This document shows, one piece after another, positions 26,255-34,919 of a stretch of 41,557 nucleotides of DNA (positions within the stretch are counted from its first letter, which is position 1; every line of letters begins with the position of its first letter). The translations under genes and the position numbers were made by a program. The stretch is taken from the NCBI RefSeq assembly GCF_005869855.1, contig NZ_SZNH01000002.1, forward strand, positions 240,283-281,839. The letters run 5' to 3'. This DNA comes from Nostoc sp. PA-18-2419 (lineage in GTDB: Bacteria > Cyanobacteriota > Cyanobacteriia > Cyanobacteriales > Nostocaceae). The notes below the pieces were generated by a model. That model worked only from the letters and a program-made list of their open reading frames with translations. It was not told the origin of the DNA and did no database searches.

Positions 26255-26710
26255 ATGAAACTCCAGCTATTAGTGGCCGCAGCCTTAGCAAGTCCCCTAT
26301 TTTTCATTAGCTCGGTTAGAGCTGAAAATCCGCAGGACTTACAAAAACTACTTTCGACTGGGGAATGTATCCAGTGCGATTTATCGGGAGCTAACCTTAG
26401 TGGCGCTCATTTAATTGGTGCTGACTTAAGAGGATCGAAGCTTCAAAAAGCCAATCTTGTAGGGGCGAATCTCGAAGGTGCTGACTTAACTGGTGCTAAC
26501 TTGGCGGGTGCTAACTTAACATCAGCTTACGTAACCAATGTAAACATGAAACAAACCAATCTAGATGGTGTAAATTTTACTCGGGCGACGATTCACGATT
26601 CTAATGTGTATAAAGCATCAATGAACGATCTGAATCTCACTGATGCCGAAATATTTAACACTGGAATCGGTATTGGTGGAGAAGATGCCGAGATTCCCGA
26701 TTGGAAATAA
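26255..26710 (+). CDS. Exported pentapeptide repeat protein
   Basis: A 151-residue protein. An N-terminal signal peptide (LLVAAALASPLFFISSVRAE, cleavage after RA) is followed by a Cys pair GECIQCDLSG, then about ten A(D/N)LXX pentapeptides from residue 40 to about 125, which build a right-handed quadrilateral beta-helix. The last repeats are less regular. The ECIQCDLSGANLSGA-type opening is common to many cyanobacterial periplasmic or lumenal pentapeptide proteins. A strong Shine-Dalgarno (AAGGGGG) precedes the ATG. A terminator follows at 26839. The function of this family is mostly unknown. Confidence 0.93.
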   Translation: MKLQLLVAAALASPLFFISSVRAENPQDLQKLLSTGECIQCDLSGANLSGAHLIGADLRGSKLQKANLVGANLEGADLTGANLAGANLTSAYVTNVNMKQTNLDGVNFTRATIHDSNVYKASMNDLNLTDAEIFNTGIGIGGEDAEIPDWK

Positions 26711-27093
26711 GCTCAAGCAAGTGGGCGGGTTAAAATAAATACAACATAAGTTTTGAGGGATTTTTAATCAAAGAAACTAGTTGTTCGCAAGCATTTTCTT
26801 GAAACCTGCCTTTCCAATAATGTTAAGATAAGTAAAACCCTCTACCTTGCAGTTACTTCACCATGATTAAGGTAGAGGAATTTTTTTATAAAAATAGAAT
26901 TACAATTAGTAATTATTGTTTAATAACTGTTTTAAAATTTTAACTAATCTGCTTGACTGTCTTCAATTAATTACTTAACTGTTGACTTGTGCGTTGGATG
27001 CGACAGTTTAAAGATAAATGAGGGCATAGCAATTTGTAAAGTTGTCAATACCCTCAAAATAAGCAAGCTAGATTTTTGTAGGAGCGTCTAATT
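26711..27093. other. Convergent spacer with two terminators
   Basis: It holds the plus-strand terminator at 26839-26887 and, for metK on the minus strand, a longer imperfect hairpin at about 27022-27058 (GAGGGTAT pairing with ATGCCCTC). No gene. Confidence 0.6.
26839..26887 (+). terminator. Terminator after the pentapeptide gene
   Basis: A 10-bp perfect stem (CCTCTACCTT/AAGGTAGAGG) with a 20-nt loop, followed by AATTTTTTT. It lies about 130 bp past the stop. Confidence 0.75.
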
Positions 27094-28365
27094 TTAAGTT
27101 AGTGCCTGAGCAACTGCTGAAAGTGATTCGTTTGCTGCTTGCTTCAACAATTCCGCTCTATCTGTCTGTTCCCAAGGCAAGTCTAAATCACCCCGTCCAA
27201 AGTGACCGTAAGCCGCGACGTCCTGATAAAAACGTCCGCCTCGTTCATTTGGTAAGTTGCGTAGGTTGAAGGTATGGATAATTCCCGCTGGACGCAGTTC
27301 AAAGTGCTGCTTGATTAATTCCAGCAAAGTTTCTTCATCGACTTTGCCAGTACCAAATGTATCCACCAGAATACTAGTTGGTCGCGCTACGCCGATAGCA
27401 TAAGATAGCTGGATTTCAACTTTTTCTGCCAACCCGGCGGCAACAATATTTTTTGCCACATAGCGAGCTGCATAAGCAGCAGAACGGTCTACTTTGGTGG
27501 GGTCTTTGCCAGAAAAAGCACCGCCACCATGTCGTGAATAACCACCATAGGTGTCAACGATTATTTTCCGTCCTGTAAGACCAGAGTCTCCTTGGGGGCC
27601 ACCAACCACAAATTTGCCAGTGGGATTGACTAAAAAGCGTGTTTCCTCATTTGGCTTAACGTCGATGTCGCCAAAAACAGGTTCAACAACAGCTGACCAT
27701 AGGTCTTGTTTAATTTTGGCTTGTACTGCCGCCTCATCTGTGATTTCCCCAATATTGGCTGTATGTTGGGTAGAAATCAAGATAGTATCAATCCCTACGG
27801 CACGTCCATCTTCATAAACTACAGTAACTTGGGTTTTGCCGTCAGGACGCAAGTATGACAATTCACCTGTTTTGCGAACTGCTGCCAATCGGCGAGCAAT
27901 GCGGTGAGCCAGACTGATGGGCAAGGGCATCAGTTCTGGTGTTTCGTTGCTGGCAAAACCGAACATTATACCTTGATCGCCAGCGCCAATTTTGTCGAAT
28001 TGTTGATCGCTATCTTCTTGGCGGGTTTCTTGAGCGGTGTTAACCCCTTGGGCAATATCAGGTGATTGTTCGTCTAAAGCTAGCAGAACGCTGGTGCTGT
28101 TCGCAGAAAAGCCGTTATCAGCATTTGTATAGCCGATTTCGGCAATTTTCTTCCGGGCAAGATTGACAAAATTTACATTCGCTTTGGTAGTGATTTCACC
28201 AGTAATTAGCACTAAACCAGTATTAACTACTACTTCAGCCGCCACCCGACTGCTGGGGTCTTGTGTCAGTAGGGCATCAAGAATGGTATCAGAAATCTGA
28301 TCGCAGATTTTATCTGGATGACCTTCTGTGACTGACTCGGAGGTAAATAAATATCGACGAGACAA
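27094..28365 (-). CDS. metK: S-adenosylmethionine synthase
   Basis: MetK makes SAM from methionine and ATP. The 423-residue protein is full length: [17 protein letters not shown] (residues 9-25), [12 protein letters not shown] (the nonapeptide region) and [19 protein letters not shown] are diagnostic. The start codon is TTG at 28365. It is well supported by AAAGGAGGA about nine bases upstream and by the conserved [11 protein letters not shown] beginning. I saw no recognisable SAM riboswitch in the 5' region. It supplies SAM for, among others, the methyltransferase at 21-22 kb. Confidence 0.97.
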   Translation of the reverse strand: MSRRYLFTSESVTEGHPDKICDQISDTILDALLTQDPSSRVAAEVVVNTGLVLITGEITTKANVNFVNLARKKIAEIGYTNADNGFSANSTSVLLALDEQSPDIAQGVNTAQETRQEDSDQQFDKIGAGDQGIMFGFASNETPELMPLPISLAHRIARRLAAVRKTGELSYLRPDGKTQVTVVYEDGRAVGIDTILISTQHTANIGEITDEAAVQAKIKQDLWSAVVEPVFGDIDVKPNEETRFLVNPTGKFVVGGPQGDSGLTGRKIIVDTYGGYSRHGGGAFSGKDPTKVDRSAAYAARYVAKNIVAAGLAEKVEIQLSYAIGVARPTSILVDTFGTGKVDEETLLELIKQHFELRPAGIIHTFNLRNLPNERGGRFYQDVAAYGHFGRGDLDLPWEQTDRAELLKQAANESLSAVAQALT

Positions 28366-29019
28366 AGGTAATTCCTCCTTTGAGAGTATTTTCGCTGACT
28401 AAATATAGGTATTGAGTTCAACTACCTAATTTATGAAATCATAACAACATTTATACTGGAGTCGTTAGTGTCTTTTGAAGATCGAGTAAAACTACTGCAT
28501 GAGTCGGATTTGATTGCGAAAAAAGATTACCAGAAAATACGGACGGGTAGATGAGAGCAAACAATGAGAAATCAGCATTTAGAAGCTGCGATGCTCGTAG
28601 AGAAAATCACTCAGCAAGCGATCGCCCAACTACAATAATTTATTAATTTTGATTCTTTGTTAGTGTCAGGTGAGGGACTTCCAATTAAAAAAATAATCAA
28701 TCGCTTTTAAGCTAGGGGGGTATACTTCGACTACTTCGACTTCACTCAGTACAAGTGCGCTCAGTAACCGAGAGCTCTTAGCAGAGGGGAAAAAGAAGAA
28801 TATCATTTAAATAAATTGATTAATTTATTTTCTGCAAGTCCCTGAGGAAAGTGTTGACACTCATGCTGGTTTATTATCACTACTTGGATGAAGAAATTTA
28901 AACAATTTTAGATGTGTCTAACCACCTGAAATGAGTATGCTTCAATCGAGCATATTCGGCGCAAATATAAAAATATATATTTATATAAATAAGAGTAAGA
29001 ATATTTAATCCGATTCTCA
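28366..29019. other. Divergent spacer upstream of metK
   Basis: It contains the possible relic at 28468-28638, then a CTTCGACTACTTCGACTTCA / GTGCGCTCAGTAACCGAGAG dispersed repeat (about 28727-28775). AT-rich promoter sequence for the PLP enzyme gene, with runs of ATAAATAT-type text, lies before 29020. Confidence 0.5.
28468..28638 (+). pseudogene. Possible small regulatory-protein relic, two short frames
   Basis: A GTG at about 28468 opens a 28-codon frame starting VSFEDRVKLLHESDLIAKKD, then a stop. From the ATG at 28564 a 24-codon frame reads MRNQHLEAAMLVEKITQQAI and ends soon after. Together they resemble two ends of a PRD-type helical protein with the middle lost. The likeness is weak and from memory only. 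Confidence 0.25.
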
Positions 29020-29985
29020 ATGCCACACTATAATTCCGTTACTATAACTGACCTGCTAGCAGCACAAGAGCGCATTTTAGGAATTGCCCACCGCACACCA
29101 GTGCTGACTTCTAGAATTGTTAACGAGCGCACTAATAGCCAAGTGTTTTTTAAGTGCGAAAATTTTCAACGCACTGGTTCGTTTAAATTTCGAGGTGCGT
29201 ACAATGCCTTGGCGCAATTATCGGTAGCACAAAAACAAACAGGCGTTCTCGCTTATTCATCGGGAAATCATGCCCAAGCGATCGCTCTAGCTGGACAACT
29301 ACTAAATATTCCCACCACCATTGTCATGCCTGATGATGCACCCACTGTCAAACAAACTGCAACTCGCAGTTATGGTGCAGAGGTGATTTTGTACAATCGC
29401 CAAACAACAAACCGGGAAGAATTAGCTCAAAATTTAGCAAAGGATAGAAATCTCACACTGATTCCGCCATACAATCATCCCCATGTAGTTGCAGGACAAG
29501 GTACAGCAGCTTTAGAACTGATTCAAGAAGTTGGTCAATTGGACTTACTATTAGTTTGTTGTGGCGGTGGTGGATTACTTTCCGGTTGTGCGATCGCCAC
29601 CAAAGCACTTTTACCTAATTGTAAAGTCATCGGCATAGAACCAGCACTTGCCGACGATGCTACCCGCTCGTTTCATAGCAAAACCCTGCAAACTATCAAA
29701 AATCCTAATACTGTAGCTGACGGCGCCCGGACTCCTAGCCTTGGCCAAATTACTTTTCCTTTAGTATTGCGTTACGTCGATGACATGGTCACGGTATCTG
29801 AAGAAGCGATTCTTCAGAGCATGTTTTTTTTATGGGAACGTCTGAAAATTGTCGTAGAACCTACAGGAGTACTAGCCGCCGCTGCCTTACTCGAAGGTGT
29901 GGTAACAGCACCACAAACAAAGATTGGTGCGATCCTCAGCGGTGGGAATGTAGATTTAACCCAGATTGGTAAATTGTTTTCTTAA
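29020..29985 (+). CDS. PLP-dependent threonine/serine dehydratase or serine racemase family protein
   Basis: A 321-residue fold-type II PLP enzyme. The Schiff-base lysine is in SFKFRGAYNA (about residues 53-62) and the phosphate-binding glycine loop is CCGGGGLLSG. SSGNHAQA is the substrate carboxylate loop. It lacks the C-terminal ACT-like domain of biosynthetic IlvA, so it is of the short catabolic type: threonine dehydratase, serine racemase or threo-3-hydroxyaspartate dehydratase. These cannot be told apart by eye. An amino acid permease follows 84 bp downstream on the same strand, which suggests shared amino acid use. Confidence 0.9.
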   Translation: MPHYNSVTITDLLAAQERILGIAHRTPVLTSRIVNERTNSQVFFKCENFQRTGSFKFRGAYNALAQLSVAQKQTGVLAYSSGNHAQAIALAGQLLNIPTTIVMPDDAPTVKQTATRSYGAEVILYNRQTTNREELAQNLAKDRNLTLIPPYNHPHVVAGQGTAALELIQEVGQLDLLLVCCGGGGLLSGCAIATKALLPNCKVIGIEPALADDATRSFHSKTLQTIKNPNTVADGARTPSLGQITFPLVLRYVDDMVTVSEEAILQSMFFLWERLKIVVEPTGVLAAAALLEGVVTAPQTKIGAILSGGNVDLTQIGKLFS

Positions 29986-30069
29986 TATTGATGAATTTAA
30001 GAATATAAAGTAAATCAAGAGTTTTTGCGAAAATTATTTACATATGTTAACATTGTGTCCTAAATTTAG

Positions 30070-31404
30070 GTGCAATTACTCATTATGACCCTGATTAAGG
30101 CCGATCTTAAGGATTCAGAGCAAGTGACTCGGTTGTTTTCTCACCTTGAATTTAATGAAAATAAGCTCAATCATCAACCAGGTAGTGTACTGGGGAGTAC
30201 AGCGCTGATTGCAGGAACCACAGTCGGAGCCGGGATTCTTGCCCTACCTGCGGTCACTCTACCGTCAGGTATTTTGCCATCCACATTCGGGTTGATTGCT
30301 GTTTGGCTCTACGCTTTAATTTCAGGTTTATTGATTGCAGAGGTGACTCTGAGTGCCATGCGTCAAGAAGGGCGTGCAAGTATAGGTCTGTTGGGAGTTA
30401 TTGAGAAGACTCTTGGAAAGTCGGGAGCGCAAGTTGCTAGCGGCGCATATTTATTTATGCACTATGCTCTTTTGGTAGCATATATTACCCAAGGTGGGGA
30501 AATTTTAGGTTCAGCGATCGCTAAACTTTGGGGTGTGCAGAACTCATTGCCTGTATGGGTAGGCACAACAACCTTCACGCTCATCTTTGGCGGTATTATG
30601 TATGTTGGACGAGAAAAATTTATTGAAAAATTAAATAGCGCCTTTGTGGGAATTGTGCTTGTTTCCTTTTTGGGACTATTATTGCTGGCTGGAGGACAAG
30701 TTAAAAGTAGCCAATTCTTAATTCAGGACTGGAGTGCGCTTGGTAGTGCGGTTTCAGTTATGTGTGTAGCACTGTTTTATCAAAACATTGTGCCGGTGGT
30801 TGTCACCCAACTCGAAGGAGATGTTCGCAAAATTCGTCAGTCCATCTTCATTGGTTCATTGATTCCCTTAATCATGTTCTTGGCGTGGAATGCTGTAATT
30901 TTGGCAAGCTTTAGCCCCGATATGGTACACAGCACATCTGGTGGTAAAACTGTTTTTGACCCACTGCAAATTTTGCGCGCTGGTGGTGCAGGACAATGGT
31001 TAGGAGTGCTAATATCGGTTTTTTCAGAGTTTGCGATCGCCACATCATTCATTGGATTTGTGTACGGTCTGCTGGATATATTCAAAGATATTTTTCTAAT
31101 TGCACAGAGCAAAGTTTCTAGTCGCCTACCCCTGTATTCGCTAGTTCTTTTCCCTCCTATGACTCTTGGTACGCTCAATCCCAGCATTTTCTTTAGTGCC
31201 CTAGATTATACTGGAACATTTAGCATCTCAGTTTTAGGTGGAATTCTTCCAGCATTAATGACTTGGAAACAACGTCAAGAGCAAAAAAACTCGAATAGCA
31301 TAAATCCACCACTCGTTCCTGGTGGAAAGCTGACACTGATTGTGATGATTGCAGTGGCATTAGTTTTGATGGTCAGACAAATTCTTTTAATTCACACAAA
31401 TTAA
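30070..31404 (+). CDS. Aromatic amino acid permease (tyrosine/tryptophan transporter family)
   Basis: A 444-residue membrane protein with about 11 hydrophobic segments. The first helix region GSTALIAGTTVGAGILALPA is the mark of the TyrP/Mtr/TnaB aromatic amino acid family. The start could be this GTG at 30070 or, more likely, the ATG at 30085 (MTLIKADLKD); the extra five residues look unconserved. It brings in tyrosine or tryptophan with protons in known members. It follows the PLP ammonia-lyase/racemase-type gene on the same strand, and kptA lies 72 bp further on. Confidence 0.9.
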   Translation: MQLLIMTLIKADLKDSEQVTRLFSHLEFNENKLNHQPGSVLGSTALIAGTTVGAGILALPAVTLPSGILPSTFGLIAVWLYALISGLLIAEVTLSAMRQEGRASIGLLGVIEKTLGKSGAQVASGAYLFMHYALLVAYITQGGEILGSAIAKLWGVQNSLPVWVGTTTFTLIFGGIMYVGREKFIEKLNSAFVGIVLVSFLGLLLLAGGQVKSSQFLIQDWSALGSAVSVMCVALFYQNIVPVVVTQLEGDVRKIRQSIFIGSLIPLIMFLAWNAVILASFSPDMVHSTSGGKTVFDPLQILRAGGAGQWLGVLISVFSEFAIATSFIGFVYGLLDIFKDIFLIAQSKVSSRLPLYSLVLFPPMTLGTLNPSIFFSALDYTGTFSISVLGGILPALMTWKQRQEQKNSNSINPPLVPGGKLTLIVMIAVALVLMVRQILLIHTN

Positions 31405-31476
31405 AACTACTAATCAAAATTATAGTGTAATATATTAGGAAGAATTGTGTAACATATTATGCTACGGGTAAATTAG

Positions 31477-32022
31477 ATGAGTGATTCTCGGTCAATCAAA
31501 ATCAGCAAGTATCTTAGCAAATATCTGCGACACACACCAGATGCAATTGGAATCGAACTTGCTCCTGGTGGTTGGGTAGCTGTTGATAAACTACTTACAG
31601 CTTGCGCTCAAAATAAATTTCCTATCAGCCGTCATGAATTACAGTTAGTAGTTGAATCTAGCGATAAACAACGCTTTTCTTTTGACTCTACAGGTACTTT
31701 AATTCGTGCTAACCAAGGACACAGTACAGAAGTTGATTTACAATTGGAACCTATTGTTCCTCCAGACCAGCTTTATCACGGTACGGGACACAAATCTGTA
31801 GAGTCAATTTTAGAAACAGGACTTCGGAAAATGTCGCGTCACCATGTCCATTTATCTAAGGATATAGCTACAGCACAAATTGTCGGTGCAAGACATGGGA
31901 AACCAGTAGTTTTTCTCGTAGATGCTGCTGCAATGCATCGGGCGGATTATATCTTTTATTGTTCTGAAAATGGTGTTTGGTTAGTGGATAGTGTACCACC
32001 AGAATATCTCCAAAAAATTTGA
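31477..32022 (+). CDS. kptA: RNA 2'-phosphotransferase KptA/Tpt1
   Basis: A 181-residue full-length protein of the Tpt1/KptA family, which removes an internal RNA 2'-phosphate using NAD+, giving ADP-ribose 1'',2''-cyclic phosphate. The N-terminal winged-helix part has KYLSKYLRHTPDAIGIEL, with the Arg-His of the active site. The ADP-ribosyltransferase-like part has LYHGTGHKSVESILETGL and SRHHVHLSKD. In fungi this enzyme ends tRNA splicing; in bacteria no such pathway is known, so the natural substrate is open. ATG start; single gene. Confidence 0.95.
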   Translation: MSDSRSIKISKYLSKYLRHTPDAIGIELAPGGWVAVDKLLTACAQNKFPISRHELQLVVESSDKQRFSFDSTGTLIRANQGHSTEVDLQLEPIVPPDQLYHGTGHKSVESILETGLRKMSRHHVHLSKDIATAQIVGARHGKPVVFLVDAAAMHRADYIFYCSENGVWLVDSVPPEYLQKI

Positions 32023-32280
32023 GTTTTCCAAGCTCATTTAATTATAAAAATGCTATTTTTTTAATTTACCTTAAACCAAAAAATACTTATGTATTTTATT
32101 TAGTATTAATGGCAGAAAACGAAAAACAGAATTTTACTTTTATAGAAAAAGAATTCACTTTATCTAGTTTGGGAGCGTACACAATTAGCTACTAAGAAAT
32201 ATTTTTAAATGTCGTATAATATTCGGTAAATAACTAGTACCGTAATTCGTAATACTCGCCTCCGGCGAGAAGCAAGCTAC

Positions 32281-32311
32281 ATAATGACGCTCGTTCCTCG
32301 CTAACGTAATT
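32281..32311. repeat. 31-nt dispersed repeat, copy 2
   Basis: 30 of 31 positions match 978-1008. It is preceded by CGCCTCCGGCGAG, a short GC-rich palindrome, and by CCGTAATTCGTAAT, which recalls the AATTACG family. Confidence 0.7.
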
Positions 32312-32480
32312 ATCTGTTTACAAGGGTTTCAGACATTTAAAATGGTTGGTTTATTTCCGGTCGCTGTACTAGTAATATCATGTCCCGCTAAATACTTATT
32401 ATTACATTTGCCCTTGACGTTCCCGTGGGATACGCAGTGATCACAAAGTAAACTAATCGCAGACTGATGATGATTGCCTT

Positions 32481-32565
32481 GTTCCACTTGCATGGCATAT
32501 CATAAGTGATTAAGCAGATTAATATAATATGTCTCAAGCAAGTGAAACATCATACTATGATATGC
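32481..32565. other. Interleaved inverted repeats (A-B-A'-B')
   Basis: GTTCCACTTGC (32481-32491) pairs with GCAAGTGAAAC (32538-32548), and GCATATCATA (32495-32504) pairs exactly with TATGATATGC (32556-32565). The order is interleaved, as in a pseudoknot. On the minus strand the single mismatch becomes a G-U pair. The function is unknown. Confidence 0.45.
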
Positions 32566-32711
32566 ACATTTAGTGGTTATAATTGTTGACCGTGCTTGAC
32601 TACACTAATTGATTCTAAATTCTCCATTCTTCAATACCTATATCTTACGGTAGAAGGAAAATAGTATTGTAATTTCTAAGCTAGTTATTAACTTTTCTTA
32701 GGAATTAAATT

Positions 32712-32987
32712 ATGCTCAACATAATTGCTTGGATAATTCTGGGTTTAATTGCCGGAGCTATAGCGAAAGCTATTTATCCTGGTCGTCAAGGTGGCGGTAT
32801 TGTTGCAACTATGGTCTTAGGTATTGTCGGTGCTGTAGTTGGTGGAATATTAGTTACTCTCTTGGAAACAGGTAGATTTCAATTAGCTGCTGCATCCCTC
32901 AGCATTCCTGGTATAATTGTCGCCGTAATTGGTGCAATCATTGCGATTTTTATATGGAATTTAGTAGGTGGACGTGCTAGTTATTAA
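32712..32987 (+). CDS. GlsB/YeaQ/YmgE family stress-response membrane protein
   Basis: A 91-residue, very hydrophobic protein with three membrane segments and glycine-rich turns: IIAWIILGLIAGAIAKAIYP, the loop GRQGGGIVATMVLGIVGAVVGG, and a last segment ending in IWNLVGGRA. This is the standard pattern of the transglycosylase-associated (YeaQ/YmgE/GlsB) family, induced by general stress. AGGA precedes the ATG. Its molecular role is unclear. It opens a group of stress-type genes. Confidence 0.9.
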   Translation: MLNIIAWIILGLIAGAIAKAIYPGRQGGGIVATMVLGIVGAVVGGILVTLLETGRFQLAAASLSIPGIIVAVIGAIIAIFIWNLVGGRASY

Positions 32988-33054
32988 TTGAATCAAATTG
33001 TTAGATAAATTATGCTTGGAGCTAAGTTGTTAACAAATTTTTTCATCATAAAAA

Positions 33055-33082
33055 ACTCCACTTACTCAAAAAGTAGTGGAGT
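33055..33082 (-). terminator. Terminator of the csbD-like gene
   Basis: The stem ACTCCACTTAC/GTAGTGGAGT, with one bulge, is followed on the minus strand by a TTTTT run. It lies about 65 bp past the stop. Confidence 0.7.
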
Positions 33083-33147
33083 AATTAGTGTTAGATAACA
33101 ACTAATGATTCATAGCTAAAATAACGAGCTACATTGTACAAGCTAAA

Positions 33148-33330
33148 TTAGCTTAAAGCTTTCTTGATTTCATCTTTAATGTTTTCTACAACATGAATAG
33201 ACTGGGCTTCGGCTTGCTTTGCTTTTCCTTCAACTTTATCTTCGGGATTACCAGTGACTTCACCCACAACCTCTTGAATTTTTCCTTCAATGTTTTTTGC
33301 AGTCGCTTCGATTCTTTTTTCGGCACTCAT
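33148..33330 (-). CDS. CsbD family stress protein
   Basis: A 60-residue hydrophilic helical protein. NIEGKIQEVVGEVTGNPEDKVEGKAKQAEA is the CsbD core, here in segments around residues 14-43. CsbD-like proteins are small, abundant after general stress, and of unknown biochemical role. GGAGA precedes the ATG. It converges on the GlsB-like gene, and the terminator between them faces this gene. Confidence 0.92.
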   Translation of the reverse strand: MSAEKRIEATAKNIEGKIQEVVGEVTGNPEDKVEGKAKQAEAQSIHVVENIKDEIKKALS

Positions 33331-33584
33331 GTTTTTGTCTCCGGCTTGTAGTTGGTAGAACTATTACTAAATGTAGTAATAATGTATTGTTACTTAGTTC
33401 CATCAAGGGAGATAAAATTTATATAAATTATAGTATCTTAAGATAGATATTGTGTAGTGTAATAGTATATAATATTAAAAATCAAAGCTTTATAAATAAA
33501 ATTTATCTATGCTGTTTCCTGCTATATATGCAGGAATCATTGTTTTAAATTGAAATATTATCTAAATAAAAGGAAATTTAAAGA

Positions 33585-34472
33585 GTGGTAAAAAAACCTC
33601 AGAAAAATGTCTGGTGGAGTCAGATTAATGACATCATTCGGGGTGCTTGTGGAGGTTTTTTATTTGGCATACCCTTACTGTATACAATGGAGGTTTGGTG
33701 GATTGGATCGCTAGCAAAACCACAATTAATGATGATAGCGATCGCACTGATGTTTATTGTAGTTTTCTTGCTCAATCTCACAGAAGGTTTTCGCAAACGC
33801 AGATATACTTCCCAAGCTCGTCAAGCCGCAATGGATACCGTAGAAGCAATAGCGATCGGAATAGCTTGCTCTGCCTTTGTGCTATTACTATTGCGAGAAT
33901 TGACGTTAGAAACTTCCCTCAGAGAATCTTTAGGAAAAATTATCTTTGAAAGTGTACCCTTTACTCTTGGTGTAGCATTAGCCAAACAGTTTTTGGGAGA
34001 TACTAAAAACGGTAATGAAGAGGATAAAACAGCACACCAGGGAAATAGTTCAAGTAAAAATAACCAGAATGAGTTAAACGCCACCTTTAGCGATATTGGG
34101 GGAACTCTAATTGGTGCAACCATAATTGCATTTAACATCGCCCCAACAGATGAAGTTACGATGTTAGCAGCAGCGGTTTCACCAGTTTGGCAATTGGCAA
34201 TCATCGCTGCATCTTTGCTGATTTCTTATGGCATTGTATTTCAGGCTGGCTTTTCTGACCAGCGAAAGCGGAGAGAACAAAAAGGAATTTTCCAAAGACC
34301 ATCTAGCGAAACCATCATGTCCTACTTAGTATCACTATTAGCAGGCGCTTTCATGTTATGGTTCTTTCAAAAGTTAACTTTTAGCGACCCCTGGACAATG
34401 TGGTTAGATCATAGTTTGATATTAGGTTTACCAGCAACTATTGGTGGTGCAGCTGGTAGGTTAGCAATATGA
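33585..34472 (+). CDS. TIGR02587-type integral membrane protein
   Basis: A 295-residue membrane protein starting with GTG (VKKPQKNVWWSQ). It has several hydrophobic segments, the first ones around residues 18-34 and 46-64, and a polar charged insert (about 140-165, rich in Asn, Glu and Ser) in the middle. I recognise it as the conserved cyanobacterial/proteobacterial family TIGR02587, of unknown function. The next gene starts inside its stop codon (ATGA), so the two are translationally coupled. It may form a membrane complex with that partner. Confidence 0.8.
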   Translation: MVKKPQKNVWWSQINDIIRGACGGFLFGIPLLYTMEVWWIGSLAKPQLMMIAIALMFIVVFLLNLTEGFRKRRYTSQARQAAMDTVEAIAIGIACSAFVLLLLRELTLETSLRESLGKIIFESVPFTLGVALAKQFLGDTKNGNEEDKTAHQGNSSSKNNQNELNATFSDIGGTLIGATIIAFNIAPTDEVTMLAAAVSPVWQLAIIAASLLISYGIVFQAGFSDQRKRREQKGIFQRPSSETIMSYLVSLLAGAFMLWFFQKLTFSDPWTMWLDHSLILGLPATIGGAAGRLAI

Positions 34473-34864
34473 CTAACCCAGAGCAAGCCAAACGTTCCCT
34501 TGCTGAGTGGGTGACATTCAGCATCGCCTCGTTTATCCTCGCGATCATTGTGAGTTTGGTAGGCTACACTTGGGTGATCGAAAAAAATCAACCTCCGATT
34601 ATTTCTGTCACTAAAAAAGAAGTAATTCGGGAAATTGATGGACAATTTTATGTACCTTTTGAAGTTGTGAATACCGGAGGAGACACAGCCGAGTCAGTTC
34701 AAATTATGGCTGAGTTACTAATTGACGGCAAAGTTGCAGAATCAGGAGAGCAACAAATCGATTTTTTATCTAGTGGTGAAAGTGAAGAAGGCGCATTTGT
34801 ATTCAGCCAAAATCCCCGCCAAGGTAAGTTAAATCTGCGTATTGCTAGCTATAAATTGCCATAA
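34469..34864 (+). CDS. TIGR02588-type protein, membrane-anchored
   Basis: A 131-residue protein with one N-terminal membrane segment (about residues 14-36, FSIASFILAIIVSLVGYTWV) and an outward beta-rich domain (YVPFEVVNTGGDTAESVQIM, then a C-terminal LNLRIASYKLP). The pattern fits TIGR02588, the usual partner of TIGR02587. Its ATG overlaps the stop of the previous gene by four bases. The outer domain looks like a small Ig/CARDB-type fold, which is inference. Function unknown. Confidence 0.8.
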   Translation: MTNPEQAKRSLAEWVTFSIASFILAIIVSLVGYTWVIEKNQPPIISVTKKEVIREIDGQFYVPFEVVNTGGDTAESVQIMAELLIDGKVAESGEQQIDFLSSGESEEGAFVFSQNPRQGKLNLRIASYKLP

Positions 34865-34919
34865 TGTCATTAGTCATAGGTGATAATCAAATGACAAATG
34901 ACTAATAATGATCCCTAGT
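34865..34919. repeat. GTCATTAGTC-type repeat between convergent genes
   Basis: GTCATTAGTCATAGGTGA and AAATGACAAATGACTAATAA form an imperfect fold-back between the TIGR02588-like gene and the ChaB-domain gene, and may help terminate both. Confidence 0.5.

Larger units (their letters stand above)
32023..32711. other. Long spacer between kptA and the GlsB-like gene
   Basis: It contains a 28-codon frame (32109-32195) without recognisable features, the dispersed repeat at 32281-32311, and the interleaved inverted repeats at 32481-32565. No supported gene. Confidence 0.5.

Noticed and set aside
28366..28470. SAM riboswitch upstream of metK
   Set aside because: No recognisable SAM-I, SAM-II or SAM-IV core in the short leader.
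32109..32195. 28-codon frame after kptA
   Set aside because: Too short and featureless to support as a gene.
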